NCBI RefSeq assembly: GCF_030486405.1
Contig: NZ_CP129613.1
Coordinates: 992,001 to 1,056,000, forward strand
DNA from: Mycolicibacterium sp. HK-90
GTDB lineage: Bacteria > Actinomycetota > Actinomycetes > Mycobacteriales > Mycobacteriaceae
DNA length: 64,000 nt
Direction of reading: 5' to 3'
A model generated the notes under the pieces. It saw only the letters and a list, made by a program, of their open reading frames with translations, was not told the DNA's origin and made no database searches. How positions within the stretch are numbered: position 1 is the first letter of the stretch; every line of letters starts with the position of its first letter. The position numbers and the translations under genes are program-made. This document shows, piece after piece, positions 54,246 to 63,852 of the stretch.

Positions 54246-54530
54246 GTGGAGGGTGAGCAGGCGGGTACCGGCGGTCGAGCCACTGTGACGTTGCTGACCA
54301 GGGCGGGCTGCAGCATGTGCGCCCGCGCCGCGCAGCAGCTGGCGGCCCTGCGGGAAGAGCTCGACTTCGACCTGGTGAACACCGACGTCGATGCCGCGGC
54401 GGAGGCGGGGGACGCGTCGCTGCGGGCCCGATTCGGTGACCTGTTGCCGGTGATTTTGCTGAACGGAACCGAGCACAGTTACTGGGAGGTCGACGAGCAG
54501 CAGCTTCGGGCCGACCTCTCCGCCAGGTGA
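54246..54530 (+). CDS. Glutaredoxin-like thioredoxin-fold protein (Rv0508-like)
   Basis: The 94-residue protein has the CxxC motif TRAGCSMCARAAQQL (about 20-34) and the cis-Pro segment GDLLPVILLNGTEHSYWEV. It is a DUF836/glutaredoxin-like redox protein; in this mycothiol producer it may use that thiol (inferred). GTG 54246. It is divergent from serB1 and upstream of hemA by 52 nt. Confidence 0.85.
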   Translation: MEGEQAGTGGRATVTLLTRAGCSMCARAAQQLAALREELDFDLVNTDVDAAAEAGDASLRARFGDLLPVILLNGTEHSYWEVDEQQLRADLSAR

Positions 54531-54582
54531 AATTTGGTGGGCGGGCCGGAAACGATTACCTTGGTGACGTGGTGATGACGCC

Positions 54583-55941
54583 GTGAGTGTGCTGCTATTC
54601 GGGGTTTCGCACCGCAGCGCGCCGGTGTCTGTTCTCGAGCAGTTGAGCACTGACGAATCCGATCAGGCCAAGATCATCGACGAGGTGCTGCGGTCCTCGT
54701 TGGTCACCGAGGCGATGGTGCTTTCCACCTGTAACCGGGTCGAGGTCTACGCCGTGGTCGAGGCGTTCCACGGAGGCCTGTCGGTGATCGGGCAGGTGCT
54801 CTCCGACCATTCCGGCATGTCGCTCAACGACCTCACCAAATACGCCTATGTACGCTACGCCGAGGCCGCCGTCGAGCATCTGTTCGCGGTGACCAGCGGC
54901 CTGGATTCGGCCGTCATCGGTGAAGCCCAGGTGCTGGGGCAGGTACGCCGCGCGTACTCCTCGGCCGAGGCCAATCAGACCGTCGGGCGCACCCTGCACG
55001 AGCTGGCGCAGCGGGCGCTGAACGTCGGCAAGCGGGTGCATTCCGAGACCGGGATCGACGCCGCGGGCGCGTCGGTGGTCTCGGTCGCCCTCGGCATGGC
55101 CGACACCAAACTCACCGGCGGGCTCGCCGGCTGCACGGCTGCCGTCATCGGGGCGGGTTCCATGGGTGCCCTGGCCGGCGCGCACCTGGTGCGGGCGGGG
55201 ATCGAGCGGGTCCATGTGGTGAACCGCTCGCTGCCGCGGGCCCAGCGCCTGGCGGCCAACCTCACCGAGCAGGGGGTCGAGGCGCAGGCGATGTCGCTGG
55301 ATCAGCTGCCCGAAGCCCTGGCCGACGCCGACGTCGTGATCAGCAGCACCGGTGCGGTCCGTCCGGTGGTCTCGCTGGCCGACGTGCACCATGCCCTGGC
55401 CCAGCGCAACGCTGCCGTCACGGGTGACCGCCAGTTGGTCATCTGCGATCTCGGCATGCCGCGCGACGTGGATCCGGCGGTGTCCGGACTGCCCGGGGTC
55501 TGGGTTGTCGACATGGACCGGATCCAGCGCGAACCGTCGGCGCGCGCCGCGGCCACCGACGCCGACGCGGCCCGCACCATCGTCGCCACCGAGGTTGCCA
55601 ACTACCTGGCCGGCCAGCGGATGGCAGAGGTCACCCCGACCGTCACGGCGCTGCGGCAACGCGCCGCCGACGTGGTCGAGGCCGAGCTGCTGAGGCTGGA
55701 CAACCGGCTGCCCGAACTCGAGGCGGCCCATCGCGACGAGGTGGCCAAAACCGTCCGCCGTGTCGTCGACAAACTTTTGCACGCACCCACGGTGCGGGTG
55801 AAACAACTCGCCAGCGCACCTGGCGGGGACAGCTACGCAGAGGCCCTGCGGGAGCTGTTCGAACTGGATCCGCAGGCCGTCGAAGCTGTGGCGGCCAGCG
55901 AATTGCCTTTCATGACAACAGATCTCGATAAGTCTGAGTAG
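54583..55941 (+). CDS. hemA: Glutamyl-tRNA reductase
   Basis: The 452-residue enzyme reduces glutamyl-tRNA to glutamate-1-semialdehyde, the first step of tetrapyrrole synthesis. The catalytic Cys50 is in [12 protein letters not shown], followed by [20 protein letters not shown], the NADPH site [19 protein letters not shown] and the C-terminal dimerisation helices. GTG 54583. hemC starts 3 nt after its stop. Confidence 0.96.
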   Translation: MSVLLFGVSHRSAPVSVLEQLSTDESDQAKIIDEVLRSSLVTEAMVLSTCNRVEVYAVVEAFHGGLSVIGQVLSDHSGMSLNDLTKYAYVRYAEAAVEHLFAVTSGLDSAVIGEAQVLGQVRRAYSSAEANQTVGRTLHELAQRALNVGKRVHSETGIDAAGASVVSVALGMADTKLTGGLAGCTAAVIGAGSMGALAGAHLVRAGIERVHVVNRSLPRAQRLAANLTEQGVEAQAMSLDQLPEALADADVVISSTGAVRPVVSLADVHHALAQRNAAVTGDRQLVICDLGMPRDVDPAVSGLPGVWVVDMDRIQREPSARAAATDADAARTIVATEVANYLAGQRMAEVTPTVTALRQRAADVVEAELLRLDNRLPELEAAHRDEVAKTVRRVVDKLLHAPTVRVKQLASAPGGDSYAEALRELFELDPQAVEAVAASELPFMTTDLDKSE

Positions 55942-55944
55942 AGC

Positions 55945-56895
55945 TTGGTAGAAACGCGCGATACGGTGATCCGGATCGGCACCCGGGGTAGCCTGCTGGC
56001 GACCACGCAGGCCGGCACCATAAGGGACGCTTTGCTGGCCGCCGGTCACGCCTGCGAGTTGGTGATCATCTCCACCGAAGGCGACCGCAATCAGGGGCCG
56101 ATCGCCGACATCGGCGTCGGGGTGTTCACCGCGGCGCTGCGCGAGGCGATCGACGACGGCCGGGTGGACATGGCCGTGCACTCCTACAAAGATTTGCCCA
56201 CCGCTCAGGACGAGCGGTTCACCATTGCCGCCGTCCCGCGCCGTGAGGACCCCCGGGACGCGCTGGTGGCGCGCGACGGACTGGTGCTCGGAGAGTTGCC
56301 GGCCGGCTCCACGATCGGCACATCGAGCCCGCGCCGGGCCGCGCAGCTTAGAGCACTGGGTCTCGGTTTGGAAATCCGCCCCCTACGAGGCAACCTAGAT
56401 ACCAGGTTGAACAGGGTTACGAGCGGTGATCTCGACGCCATCGTGGTTGCCCGTGCGGGTCTGGCCCGTATCGGACGGCTCAACGTGGTCACCGAGACGC
56501 TCGAGCCGGTGCAGATGTTGCCAGCGCCGGCTCAGGGTGCGCTCGCGGTGGAATGCCGCGCCGGCGACACCGAGCTGATTTCGGTGCTGTCGGAGCTGGA
56601 TGACGCCGACACGCGCGCCGCGGTCACCGCCGAACGGATCCTGCTCGCCGAACTGGAGGCGGGTTGTTCCGCACCGGTCGGTGCGATCGCTGAGGTGGTC
56701 GAGTCGATCGATGAGGACGGCAACGTCTTCGAGGAGCTGTCGTTGCGCGGCTGCGTGGCGACGCTGGACGGATCCGACGTGATCCGTGCGTCCGGTATCG
56801 GAATTCCCGGTCGGGCCGCTGACTTGGGTGTCTCGGTGGCCGCGGAGCTTTTCGATCTGGGTGCACGCGAGCTGTTGGTAGAAGCGCGGGAGTGA
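55945..56895 (+). CDS. hemC: Porphobilinogen deaminase
   Basis: The 316-residue enzyme joins four porphobilinogen units to hydroxymethylbilane. It has [57 protein letters not shown] and the cofactor Cys in [13 protein letters not shown] (near residue 240). TTG 55945 was chosen as the first codon ([12 protein letters not shown]). hemD follows after 3 nt. Confidence 0.95.
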   Translation: MVETRDTVIRIGTRGSLLATTQAGTIRDALLAAGHACELVIISTEGDRNQGPIADIGVGVFTAALREAIDDGRVDMAVHSYKDLPTAQDERFTIAAVPRREDPRDALVARDGLVLGELPAGSTIGTSSPRRAAQLRALGLGLEIRPLRGNLDTRLNRVTSGDLDAIVVARAGLARIGRLNVVTETLEPVQMLPAPAQGALAVECRAGDTELISVLSELDDADTRAAVTAERILLAELEAGCSAPVGAIAEVVESIDEDGNVFEELSLRGCVATLDGSDVIRASGIGIPGRAADLGVSVAAELFDLGARELLVEARE

Positions 56896-56898
56896 AGA

Positions 56899-58584
56899 AT
56901 GACCATGCGAGGTCGCAAGGCTAAGCCCGGCCGCATCACATTTGTCGGCTCAGGCCCGGGAGACCCGGGGCTGCTGACGGCGCGGGCGCAATCCGTGCTG
57001 GCGCACGCCGAGTTGGTGTTCACCGATCCCGACGTCCCCGAGGCCGTGCTGGCCTTGATCGGCACCGAGCTGCCGCCGGCGTCCGGTCCGGCCCCGGCCG
57101 AGCCGGCCAAGGCCGCCGATGCCGCCGCGGGTGAAGCGGGCAGCACCGATGCCGCCGACGCCGCCCAGGCCGCCATCATCGCCGGCGGGCCCGAGGTCCG
57201 CCCCGCCCTCGGCGATCCCGCCGAGGTGGCCAAGACGCTGGTCGCCGAGGCCCGCCACGGGTACGACGTGGTACGTCTGGTCGCCGGTGACCCGCTGTCG
57301 GTGGACGCCGTCATCACCGAGATCAATGCACTCGCCAAGTCCCACGTGAACTTCGAGATCGTTCCCGGACTGCCCGCCACCAGCGCGGTGCCCACCTACG
57401 CGGGCCTGCCCCTCGGTTCCTCGCACACCGTGGCCGATGTCCGCGGCGACGTCGACTGGGCCGCACTGGCCGCCGCACCGGGGCCGCTGATCCTGCACGC
57501 GACGGCATCGCATCTGCCGGATGCCGCCCGCACCCTGATCGAGTTCGGCCTGGCCGAGGGCACCCCGGCAGTGGTGACCGCGAGCGGCACCACCTGCCAG
57601 CAGCGGTCGGTGGAGACCACGCTGGGCGGACTGATCGACAAGGCCGTGCTGGAGAAGCCGGCCGGCAGTGAGCTGGCCGGGCCGTTGGCCGGGCCGCTGG
57701 TGGTCACCATCGGCAAGACCGTGGCCAACCGGGCCAAGCTGAACTGGTGGGAGAGCCGCGCCCTGTACGGCTGGACCGTGCTGGTGCCGCGCACCAAGGA
57801 CCAGGCCGGCGAGATGAGCGATCGGCTGGTGGGCCACGGCGCCCTGCCGATCGAGGTACCGACCATCGCCGTCGAGCCGCCGCGCAGCCCCGCGCAGATG
57901 GAGCGCGCGGTCAAGGGTCTGGTCGACGGCCGGTTCCAGTGGGTGGTGTTCACCTCGACCAACGCCGTGCGTGCGGTGTGGGAGAAGTTCAACGAGTTCG
58001 GCCTGGACGCGCGCGCGTTCTCCGGCGTGAAGATCGCCTGCGTCGGGCAGGCGACCGCCGACAAGGTGCGAGCGTTCGGCATCAACCCGGAGCTGGTGCC
58101 GTCGGGCGAGCAGTCCTCGCTCGGCCTGCTCGATGAGTTCCCGCCCTTCGACGAGGTTTTCGACCCGGTGAACCGGGTGCTGCTGCCGCGGGCCGACATC
58201 GCCACCGAGACCCTGGCCGAAGGGCTGCGCGAGCGGGGCTGGGAGATCGAGGACGTCACCGCCTACCGCACCGTGCGTGCCGCCCCGCCACCGGCTCAGA
58301 CCCGCGAGATGATCAAGACCGGTGGCTTCGACGCCGTCTGCTTCACGTCGAGCTCGACCGTGCGCAACCTGGTCGGCATCGCCGGCAAGCCCCACGCGCG
58401 GACCATCGTGGCCTGCATCGGCCCGAAAACCGCTGAAACGGCAGCGGAATTCGGCCTGCGGGTGGATGTGCAGCCCGAGTCGGCCGCGGTCGGGCCGCTG
58501 GTCGACGCGCTCGCCGAGCACGCGGCGCGGCTGCGGGCCGAAGGGGCACTGCCCCCGCCGCGGAAGAAGAGCCGCCGCAGGTAA
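56899..58584 (+). CDS. hemD: Fused uroporphyrinogen-III methyltransferase (CysG-like) and uroporphyrinogen-III synthase
   Basis: The 561-residue fusion has an N-terminal tetrapyrrole methylase-like domain (ITFVGSGPGDPGLLTARAQ, VRLVAGDPLSVDAVI, EIVPGLPATSAVPTYAGLPL) and a C-terminal uroporphyrinogen-III synthase domain (from about residue 290: LYGWTVLVPRTKDQAGEMSD, VVFTSTNAVRAVWE, VCFTSSSTVRNLVG). A Pro/Ala-rich insertion (about residues 57-90) interrupts the methylase domain. Uroporphyrinogen ring closure is sure; methyltransferase activity is uncertain. ATG 56899. Confidence 0.93.
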   Translation: MTMRGRKAKPGRITFVGSGPGDPGLLTARAQSVLAHAELVFTDPDVPEAVLALIGTELPPASGPAPAEPAKAADAAAGEAGSTDAADAAQAAIIAGGPEVRPALGDPAEVAKTLVAEARHGYDVVRLVAGDPLSVDAVITEINALAKSHVNFEIVPGLPATSAVPTYAGLPLGSSHTVADVRGDVDWAALAAAPGPLILHATASHLPDAARTLIEFGLAEGTPAVVTASGTTCQQRSVETTLGGLIDKAVLEKPAGSELAGPLAGPLVVTIGKTVANRAKLNWWESRALYGWTVLVPRTKDQAGEMSDRLVGHGALPIEVPTIAVEPPRSPAQMERAVKGLVDGRFQWVVFTSTNAVRAVWEKFNEFGLDARAFSGVKIACVGQATADKVRAFGINPELVPSGEQSSLGLLDEFPPFDEVFDPVNRVLLPRADIATETLAEGLRERGWEIEDVTAYRTVRAAPPPAQTREMIKTGGFDAVCFTSSSTVRNLVGIAGKPHARTIVACIGPKTAETAAEFGLRVDVQPESAAVGPLVDALAEHAARLRAEGALPPPRKKSRRR

Positions 58585-58699
58585 CCGCCGGATCGGCATT
58601 CCGGCAGGCCTGCACCCGGCGTTTTCCTGCGGGAATGCGGTTTCGCGGAATTCGCGGAGAATGGCGGAGAAGCCCAGAGGCCGAAGAGGAGGTCTTGCA

Positions 58700-59680
58700 G
58701 TGTCATACCCAAGGCATCGTCCTCGCCGCCTGCGGTCCACGCCGGCGATGCGTCGGCTTGTCGCTCAAACTTCGCTGGAGCCAAGGCATCTGGTGCTGCC
58801 GATGTTCGTCGCTGACGGCATCGATGAGCCACGCGCCATCAGTTCGATGCCCGGCGTCGTGCAGCACACCCGGGATTCGTTGCGCCGCGCGGCTGCCGAT
58901 GCGGTGGCCGCCGGTGTGGGCGGGCTGATGCTCTTCGGTGTGCCGCGGGACGAGGACAAAGACGCCGTCGGTGGCATCGGCACCGACCCGGACGGCATCC
59001 TGAACGTGGCGCTGCGCGATCTGGCCAAGGACCTCGGTGATGCCACGGTGCTGATGGCCGACACCTGCCTCGATGAGTTCACCGACCACGGGCATTGCGG
59101 CGTGCTGGATGCCGCGGGCCGGGTGGACAACGACGCGACCAATGCCCGCTATGTCGAACTTGCTGTGGCACAAGCGGAGTCGGGTGCCCACGTGGTCGGG
59201 CCCAGCGGCATGATGGACGGCCAGGTCGCCGCGATCCGCGACGGTCTGGACGCGGCCGGGCGCACCGATGTCGCCATCCTGGCGTACGCGGCCAAGTTCG
59301 CCTCGGCCTTCTACGGCCCGTTCCGTGAGGCGGTGTCCTCCAGCCTGACGGGTGATCGGCGGACCTACCAGCAGGATCCGGGCAACATTCGCGAAGCCGT
59401 GCACGAGGTCGAACTCGACATCGACGAGGGCGCTGACATGGTGATGGTCAAGCCCGCGATGAGCTATCTGGACGTGGTGCGCGCCGCCGCCGACATTTCG
59501 CCGGTACCTGTTGCGGCATACCAGATTTCGGGTGAGTACTCGATGATCAGTGCGGCCGCGGCCAACGGCTGGATCGATCTTCGGGCGGCGGCGCTGGAGT
59601 CGTTGATCGGGATCCGGCGGGCCGGTGCCGACATCGTGCTGACCTACTGGGCGGCCGACGTGGCCGGTTGGCTCGCGTGA
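58700..59680 (+). CDS. hemB: Delta-aminolevulinic acid dehydratase (porphobilinogen synthase)
   Basis: The 326-residue enzyme condenses two 5-aminolevulinates. It has the metal region ADTCLDEFTDHGHCGVLD, VGPSGMMDGQVAAIRD, Schiff-base lysines in YAAKFASAFYGPF and VMVKPAMSYLDV. The usual zinc motif C-x-C-x-C is C-x-D-...-C here, suggesting a magnesium-type or mixed metal site. AGAGGAGG (58684-58691) sets the start GTG 58700. The stop overlaps the next GTG by 4 nt. Confidence 0.95.
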   Translation: MSYPRHRPRRLRSTPAMRRLVAQTSLEPRHLVLPMFVADGIDEPRAISSMPGVVQHTRDSLRRAAADAVAAGVGGLMLFGVPRDEDKDAVGGIGTDPDGILNVALRDLAKDLGDATVLMADTCLDEFTDHGHCGVLDAAGRVDNDATNARYVELAVAQAESGAHVVGPSGMMDGQVAAIRDGLDAAGRTDVAILAYAAKFASAFYGPFREAVSSSLTGDRRTYQQDPGNIREAVHEVELDIDEGADMVMVKPAMSYLDVVRAAADISPVPVAAYQISGEYSMISAAAANGWIDLRAAALESLIGIRRAGADIVLTYWAADVAGWLA

Positions 59681-60111
59681 CCGATCAGGTGACCGAACCG
59701 CGGCAGAGTCCGACCGGCCGTCCCGAGGACGTCGACACCGGGTTCTGGCTGTGGACGGCGGCACTCGTGCTCATGGTGATCGGTTATCTGATCGACGCGT
59801 TCACCGGATCCGCCGGCGGTGCCCAGCGTTCGATGGTGGTGGTTCTCACGGTGATGTTCCTGGTGGCGCTGTCCTCGATCGTGCTGACCTTCCTGCTGCT
59901 GATGCGGCAGGGATATCGCTGGGCCCGCACCCTGCTGACCCCCGGGGGACTGGTAGCGATCCTGCACTCGGTCAGCAGCCTGTTCACCGGCGAGCGTCAG
60001 GATGCCGCCGCGGTGGGCTATGCGGTCACCGCGATCGTCGGATCGGTGCTGATCGCCGGCGGGCTGTACCTGCTACACCGCAAGGACGCCGACGGTTTCT
60101 TCGTCCGCTGA
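59677..60111 (+). CDS. Small membrane protein (Rv0513-like)
   Basis: The 144-residue protein has four membrane helices (about 27-46, 55-78, 83-105 with a polar loop, 115-135) and a short polar N-terminus. GTG 59677 overlaps the hemB stop TGA (59678-59680). It starts the run of coupled small membrane genes downstream of the haem operon. Function unknown. Confidence 0.8.
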   Translation: MTDQVTEPRQSPTGRPEDVDTGFWLWTAALVLMVIGYLIDAFTGSAGGAQRSMVVVLTVMFLVALSSIVLTFLLLMRQGYRWARTLLTPGGLVAILHSVSSLFTGERQDAAAVGYAVTAIVGSVLIAGGLYLLHRKDADGFFVR

Positions 60112-60131
60112 TTCGCTAGGCTTTGCCGACA

Positions 60132-60539
60132 ATGCCTTCATCACCAGCGTCGCCAGAGTCACGTCCGGCCCCGAACCGACCGCGTGTGGCGACGGTCGGA
60201 TTCTGCTTCTGGCTGGTTGCCTCGGTCCTGCTGATCGCCGGGGGCATGATCGCGGCGTCGGTGAGCCTGCCCGGTGTCGACACCTGGTTGTTCCGTGGCA
60301 TCGGCGTGCTGACCGCGGTCGCGGGGCTCGCCATGGCCTTTCTGGCCGGCCGCGCCCGCAGCGGTGATCCCCGCTTCCGCCGGGCCGCGATCGCATTGTC
60401 CGTGACCATCATGGTCATTGTGGCGTTGACTGCGCAGTTCGGCGTGGTCCACAAACTCACCGTGCTCGGTGTGGTCCTGCTGCTCGTGGGAACCGGCCTG
60501 AGCGCGCTGCCACTGCGGAGGGGTGACCATGGAGAGTGA
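60132..60539 (+). CDS. Small membrane protein, unknown function
   Basis: The 135-residue protein has four hydrophobic stretches (TVGFCFWLVASVLLIAGGMI, IGVLTAVAGLAMAFLAG, AAIALSVTIMVIVALTAQFG, LTVLGVVLLLVGTGLSAL). ATG 60132 was chosen; TTG 60123 also lies in frame. The stop overlaps the next gene's start by 11 nt, implying coupling. Confidence 0.72.
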   Translation: MPSSPASPESRPAPNRPRVATVGFCFWLVASVLLIAGGMIAASVSLPGVDTWLFRGIGVLTAVAGLAMAFLAGRARSGDPRFRRAAIALSVTIMVIVALTAQFGVVHKLTVLGVVLLLVGTGLSALPLRRGDHGE

Positions 60540-61014
60540 ACCGGTGAACCAGGTTGCCTCTGAAGTGTTGTTCTACGAGCAGGGTGCCAGCTGGGCCTGG
60601 CTCCTGTTGGGGCCGTTCGCCGGTGTCGGCATGGCGATTCTGCAGATGACCGGCGGGTACGGTCACGACCTGTGGATTCCGGTCCTGTTCCTGGTGCTGG
60701 TGTCGGGGTTCGTGGCCATCCAGATCAAGGCCGCCCGCATCCACACCTCGGTTGAATTGACCGCCGAGACCCTGCGACAGGGGGCCGAGATCCTGCGGGT
60801 CGACGAGATCGTGCAGATCTACCCGGAGGCCTCGGGCTCGGAGGCACCGAAATGGCAGTCCGCCCGCGCGCTCGGAGAACTGTCCGGGGTGCCGAGGGGC
60901 CGAACGGGCATCGGGCTGAAACTCACCGGCGCGCGTACCGCTCAGGCCTGGGCGCGCAAGCACCGGAAGCTGCGCGAAGTGCTGACGCCGCTGGTCGAGG
61001 AGCGGACCCCGTGA
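60529..61014 (+). CDS. DUF3093-like membrane protein
   Basis: The 161-residue protein has two N-terminal hydrophobic helices (WAWLLLGPFAGVGMAILQM and LWIPVLFLVLVSGFVAIQI) and a cytosolic domain with IHTSVELTAETLRQGAEILRVDEIVQIY, similar in layout to DUF3093. GGAGGGG (60517-60523) sets ATG 60529. The stop overlaps the next GTG (61011). Function unknown. Confidence 0.7.
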   Translation: MESEPVNQVASEVLFYEQGASWAWLLLGPFAGVGMAILQMTGGYGHDLWIPVLFLVLVSGFVAIQIKAARIHTSVELTAETLRQGAEILRVDEIVQIYPEASGSEAPKWQSARALGELSGVPRGRTGIGLKLTGARTAQAWARKHRKLREVLTPLVEERTP

Positions 61015-61238
61015 GACGCCGGGCTGTCCTGCAGCTCGTGGTGGCCGCCGTGGCGGCGGTGGGCTGCGTGCTGAGCTGGATCGCGTCCTCGACCACGATC
61101 GAGGTGGCACCGGTGCTGGAGGGGGAGCCGCCGACGACTGCGATCAGCTACTCGGCGCCGTTGTTGGTGCTGTCGCTGGCGCTGGCCGGACTGGCCGGGG
61201 TGCTGATCGTGCTCGGCATGGCGCGGTTGCGCCGCTGA
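61011..61238 (+). CDS. Small membrane protein (Rv0514-like)
   Basis: The 75-residue protein has an N-terminal membrane helix (AVLQLVVAAVAAVGCVLSWIA), a short outside loop (TTIEVAPVLEGEPPTTAIS) and a second helix (PLLVLSLALAGLAGVLIVLG). GTG 61011 overlaps the previous TGA. Function unknown. Confidence 0.72.
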   Translation: MRRRAVLQLVVAAVAAVGCVLSWIASSTTIEVAPVLEGEPPTTAISYSAPLLVLSLALAGLAGVLIVLGMARLRR

Positions 61239-61241
61239 CCC

Positions 61242-62006
61242 GTGACCGATTGGCATCCCGTCACGGGCGGCGAATCCGGTGCCCGGGTGTTCCGCAGCGC
61301 GGACGGTTCCCGGTACGCGAAGCACGCGGGTCCGGCGGCGGTGGACGAGCTGGCGGCCGAGCGGGACCGGGTGTCCTGGGCGCACGATCACGGCCTGCCC
61401 GGGGCCGCCGTGATCGACTGGACTACCGCCGATGACGGCGGCGGCGTCCTGATCACCAGCGCCGTCGCCGGCGTTGCGGCCGATCAGGTCCCGGAATCGG
61501 TCCTGCGGACCGCCTGGCCGTCGGTGGTGGCCGCGGTGCGCGACCTGCACGGCATCGCGGTCGACGAATGCCCGTACCGGCGCGATCTGGACGTCATGCT
61601 GACCCGGGCGCGGAGAGTGGTCGGTGCGGACGCGGTCAACCCCGAGTTCTTGCGTGACGAGGATCGGGTGGTCCCGGCCGCGGAGCTGCTGGCGCGCGTG
61701 GAAGGGGAGGCCGGCCTGCGTCGCCGCCAGGAGGTCGCCGACCAGGTGGTGTGCCATGGCGACCTGTGCCTGCCCAACGTCCTGATCGACCCCGACCGAT
61801 TCACGGTCGCGGGCTTCATCGACCTCGGACGGTTGGGCGTCGCCGACCGCCACGCCGACCTGGCGTTGTTGCTGGCCAACACGGCCGACGCGGTCCCCGG
61901 GTTCGCCGAGGACGCCGCATCGGGCCTGGCCGCGGGTTACCCCGTGGAGGTGGATCAGGACCGTCTGCGGTTCTACCTCGCGCTGGATCCGCTGACCTGG
62001 GGGTGA
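61242..62006 (+). CDS. Aminoglycoside 3'-phosphotransferase (APH)-family kinase
   Basis: The 254-residue protein has the APH signature: nucleotide Lys in GSRYAKHAGPA, ATP-site AERDRVSWAHDHGLPGAAVI, the catalytic motif VVCHGDLCLPNVLIDPD (Asp near 170) and the metal-binding FIDLGRLGVADRHADLALLL. It resembles Rv3817-type and APH(3') enzymes. Antibiotic inactivation cannot be told from sequence. GTG 61242 lies 4 nt after the small membrane gene. Confidence 0.85.
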   Translation: MTDWHPVTGGESGARVFRSADGSRYAKHAGPAAVDELAAERDRVSWAHDHGLPGAAVIDWTTADDGGGVLITSAVAGVAADQVPESVLRTAWPSVVAAVRDLHGIAVDECPYRRDLDVMLTRARRVVGADAVNPEFLRDEDRVVPAAELLARVEGEAGLRRRQEVADQVVCHGDLCLPNVLIDPDRFTVAGFIDLGRLGVADRHADLALLLANTADAVPGFAEDAASGLAAGYPVEVDQDRLRFYLALDPLTWG

Positions 62007-62019
62007 GAACTCAACGCGG

Positions 62020-62868
62020 TCAGGAACCGAGCCAGGACAGCTCATCGGACAGGTGCGCGCGCCAGAAGGCCTCATCGTGGCCGCCGGGGTAGAAGCCGAC
62101 CGCCGGGGATTTGGGCAGTTGATTGACGAACATGCTGGTGGCGGGATAGAACCGGTCCCCGGTGCCGCAGTCGATGCGTAGCGGGATCGACCCCAGCGCG
62201 GGCAGCAGTCTCAACGCTGAGTTCTGCCGCCAGTCATCGAGGCTGTCGAAGGCATCGGGCGGCGCGCCCCAGTACGTCAGGTACAGCGCCGGGCTGATTG
62301 CGCAGACCGCCGCGGTGCGCGCGGCGCCCAGTCTGGCACCCAACAGCATGGCGCCGTAGCCGCCCATCGACCAGCCCATGAAGGCCACTCGTGTGGTGTC
62401 GATGCCCTTGGTGGCCAGCATCGGGATGAGTTCGTTGAGCACCATCGACCCGGCGTCCTCCCCGGATGCTCGGCGGCGCCAGAACGAGTTGCCGCCGTCC
62501 ACACTGACCACCGCGAACGGCGGCCGACCGGCCGCGGTCAGCTGGGCCAGCGTTTCCGGGATGCCCAGGCTCATGACGCCGGCTGCGTCGTTGTCCATCC
62601 CGTGCAGGGCGATCACTGGGCGTAATGGGCCGTGCTGGCCCGGCGGGCGGGCGATGATCCATTTGGTTTCGACACCACCGCGGGCCGCGGAGGTGAAGGA
62701 CCCCGACTCGCGGGTCGGTAACTCGGTGCCCGCGGTGGCCGGTTGGTTGGGGCTCGGGGAGGCGCGGGTCGTCGGCGGATCGAGCAGGCTGCCCAGTGCC
62801 ATCAGGCCGGCGGCACCCGCGCCGGTGACGCCTAGCCGCAGCGCGTCGCGGCGGGTCAGCGGGGTCAC
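62020..62868 (-). CDS. Tat-exported esterase/alpha-beta hydrolase (Rv0519c-like)
   Basis: The 282-residue protein has a twin-arginine signal (TRRDALRLGVTGAGAAGLMA) and an esterase-D-like hydrolase domain. The serine motif is FMGWSMGGYGAMLLGARL (nucleophile Ser), with PVIALHGMDNDAAG before it and the catalytic His in FYPGGHDEAFWRAHL. The Asp lies in RIDCGTGDRFYPAT. GTG 62868 (MTPLTRRDAL). It converges with the APH-like gene (14-nt gap) and is divergent from the MpaB-like gene. Confidence 0.88.
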   Translation of the reverse strand: MTPLTRRDALRLGVTGAGAAGLMALGSLLDPPTTRASPSPNQPATAGTELPTRESGSFTSAARGGVETKWIIARPPGQHGPLRPVIALHGMDNDAAGVMSLGIPETLAQLTAAGRPPFAVVSVDGGNSFWRRRASGEDAGSMVLNELIPMLATKGIDTTRVAFMGWSMGGYGAMLLGARLGAARTAAVCAISPALYLTYWGAPPDAFDSLDDWRQNSALRLLPALGSIPLRIDCGTGDRFYPATSMFVNQLPKSPAVGFYPGGHDEAFWRAHLSDELSWLGS

Positions 62869-62965
62869 CTGCGCATCATTCCAAGCAGGGGTCTCGGCGC
62901 GGGACACGGTCCGGCAACAGCCCGATAACGCCGCCCGGCGAGTGATCCCGGCCGCAGAGCGTTTG

Positions 62966-62976
62966 GTACAAAGTAC
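62966..62976. promoter_or_regulatory. Short palindrome in the esterase/MpaB-like promoter gap
   Basis: GTACAAAGTAC is an imperfect palindrome 22 nt upstream of the MpaB-like start. TGTAACACTGTG lies next to it. Either could bind the TetR regulator encoded two genes later. Assignment is weak. Confidence 0.3.
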
Positions 62977-62997
62977 GAAATGTGTAACACTGTGTCC

Positions 62998-63852
62998 ATG
63001 ACTGAACTGGCCGAGCAGCCGCAGCAGACCGACGCCCTGCCCCTTGGGCCGCAATCGCTGGTCTGGAAGTACTTCGGGGACAACCGGATGTACCTGATCG
63101 GGCCGCGGCCGGCCGTCCTGCAGAACATGCTGGCCGAACTCGGCCAGGGCGTGCTGGACCACTCGACCTTCTTCTCCGACACCGCCGAGCGGCTCAAGCG
63201 CACCATTCCGCCGATCTTCCGGACCGTGTACGGCACCGAGGACGCGAACGCGGGCACCCAGGTGCGGGACTTCCATCACCACGTCAAGGGCGATATGCCC
63301 GACGGCTCGCGCTATCACGCACTGGATCCCGAGACCTACTTCTGGGCCCATGCGACGTTCGTCGAGCAGGTCCTCTACTTCGCCGACACCTTCGTCAAGA
63401 GGCTGACCGATGCCGAGAAGGAACAGATCTACCTCGAATCCAAGACCTGGTACCGCCGCTACGGGGTCAGCGACCGGCCGATGCCGGCCACCTACGCCGA
63501 GTTCGAGCAGTACTGGGACCGGATGCTGAACGAGGTGGCCGTGCCGCACAAGTCGGCGCGCTACGGCGTCGGCTACGTCACCAAGGGCTTCCCGTGCCCC
63601 AAGGCGGTCCACCCCGCGGTCTGGCGCGTCATCGCCGCCGTGTTCAACCCGGTCGCGGCCTTCCTGACCACCGGCGGGCTGCCGCCGCGCGCCCGCGTCC
63701 TGCTCGACCTGCCGTGGAGCGCGCGCCAGGAACGCAACTACCAGCGGTTCGCGGCGTTGTGGCGCACCCGCCCGGTGAACTGGGTGTGGGATCATCTACC
63801 GATGAGCGTGCGCTACAACAAGTTTGCGCAAAAGGGCTATGCCCAGGCCTGA
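62998..63852 (+). CDS. MpaB/DUF2236-family oxygenase-like protein
   Basis: The 284-residue protein is a DUF2236 (latex-clearing/MpaB-like) helical haem or di-iron-type protein: [49 protein letters not shown] (His pair), [27 protein letters not shown] and [18 protein letters not shown]. The H-x2-H and conserved Trp/His region suit a metal site. ATG 62998 was chosen over 62980. The following tetR gene overlaps it by 14 nt. Confidence 0.87.
   Translation: MTELAEQPQQTDALPLGPQSLVWKYFGDNRMYLIGPRPAVLQNMLAELGQGVLDHSTFFSDTAERLKRTIPPIFRTVYGTEDANAGTQVRDFHHHVKGDMPDGSRYHALDPETYFWAHATFVEQVLYFADTFVKRLTDAEKEQIYLESKTWYRRYGVSDRPMPATYAEFEQYWDRMLNEVAVPHKSARYGVGYVTKGFPCPKAVHPAVWRVIAAVFNPVAAFLTTGGLPPRARVLLDLPWSARQERNYQRFAALWRTRPVNWVWDHLPMSVRYNKFAQKGYAQA

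Noticed and set aside
54595..56181. 528-residue minus-strand frame over hemA
   Set aside because: Shadow of HemA/HemC; no domain and His/Gln/Arg-rich.
56950..58740. 596-residue minus-strand frame over hemD
   Set aside because: Shadow of the fused HemD; low-complexity composition typical of antisense frames in GC-rich DNA.
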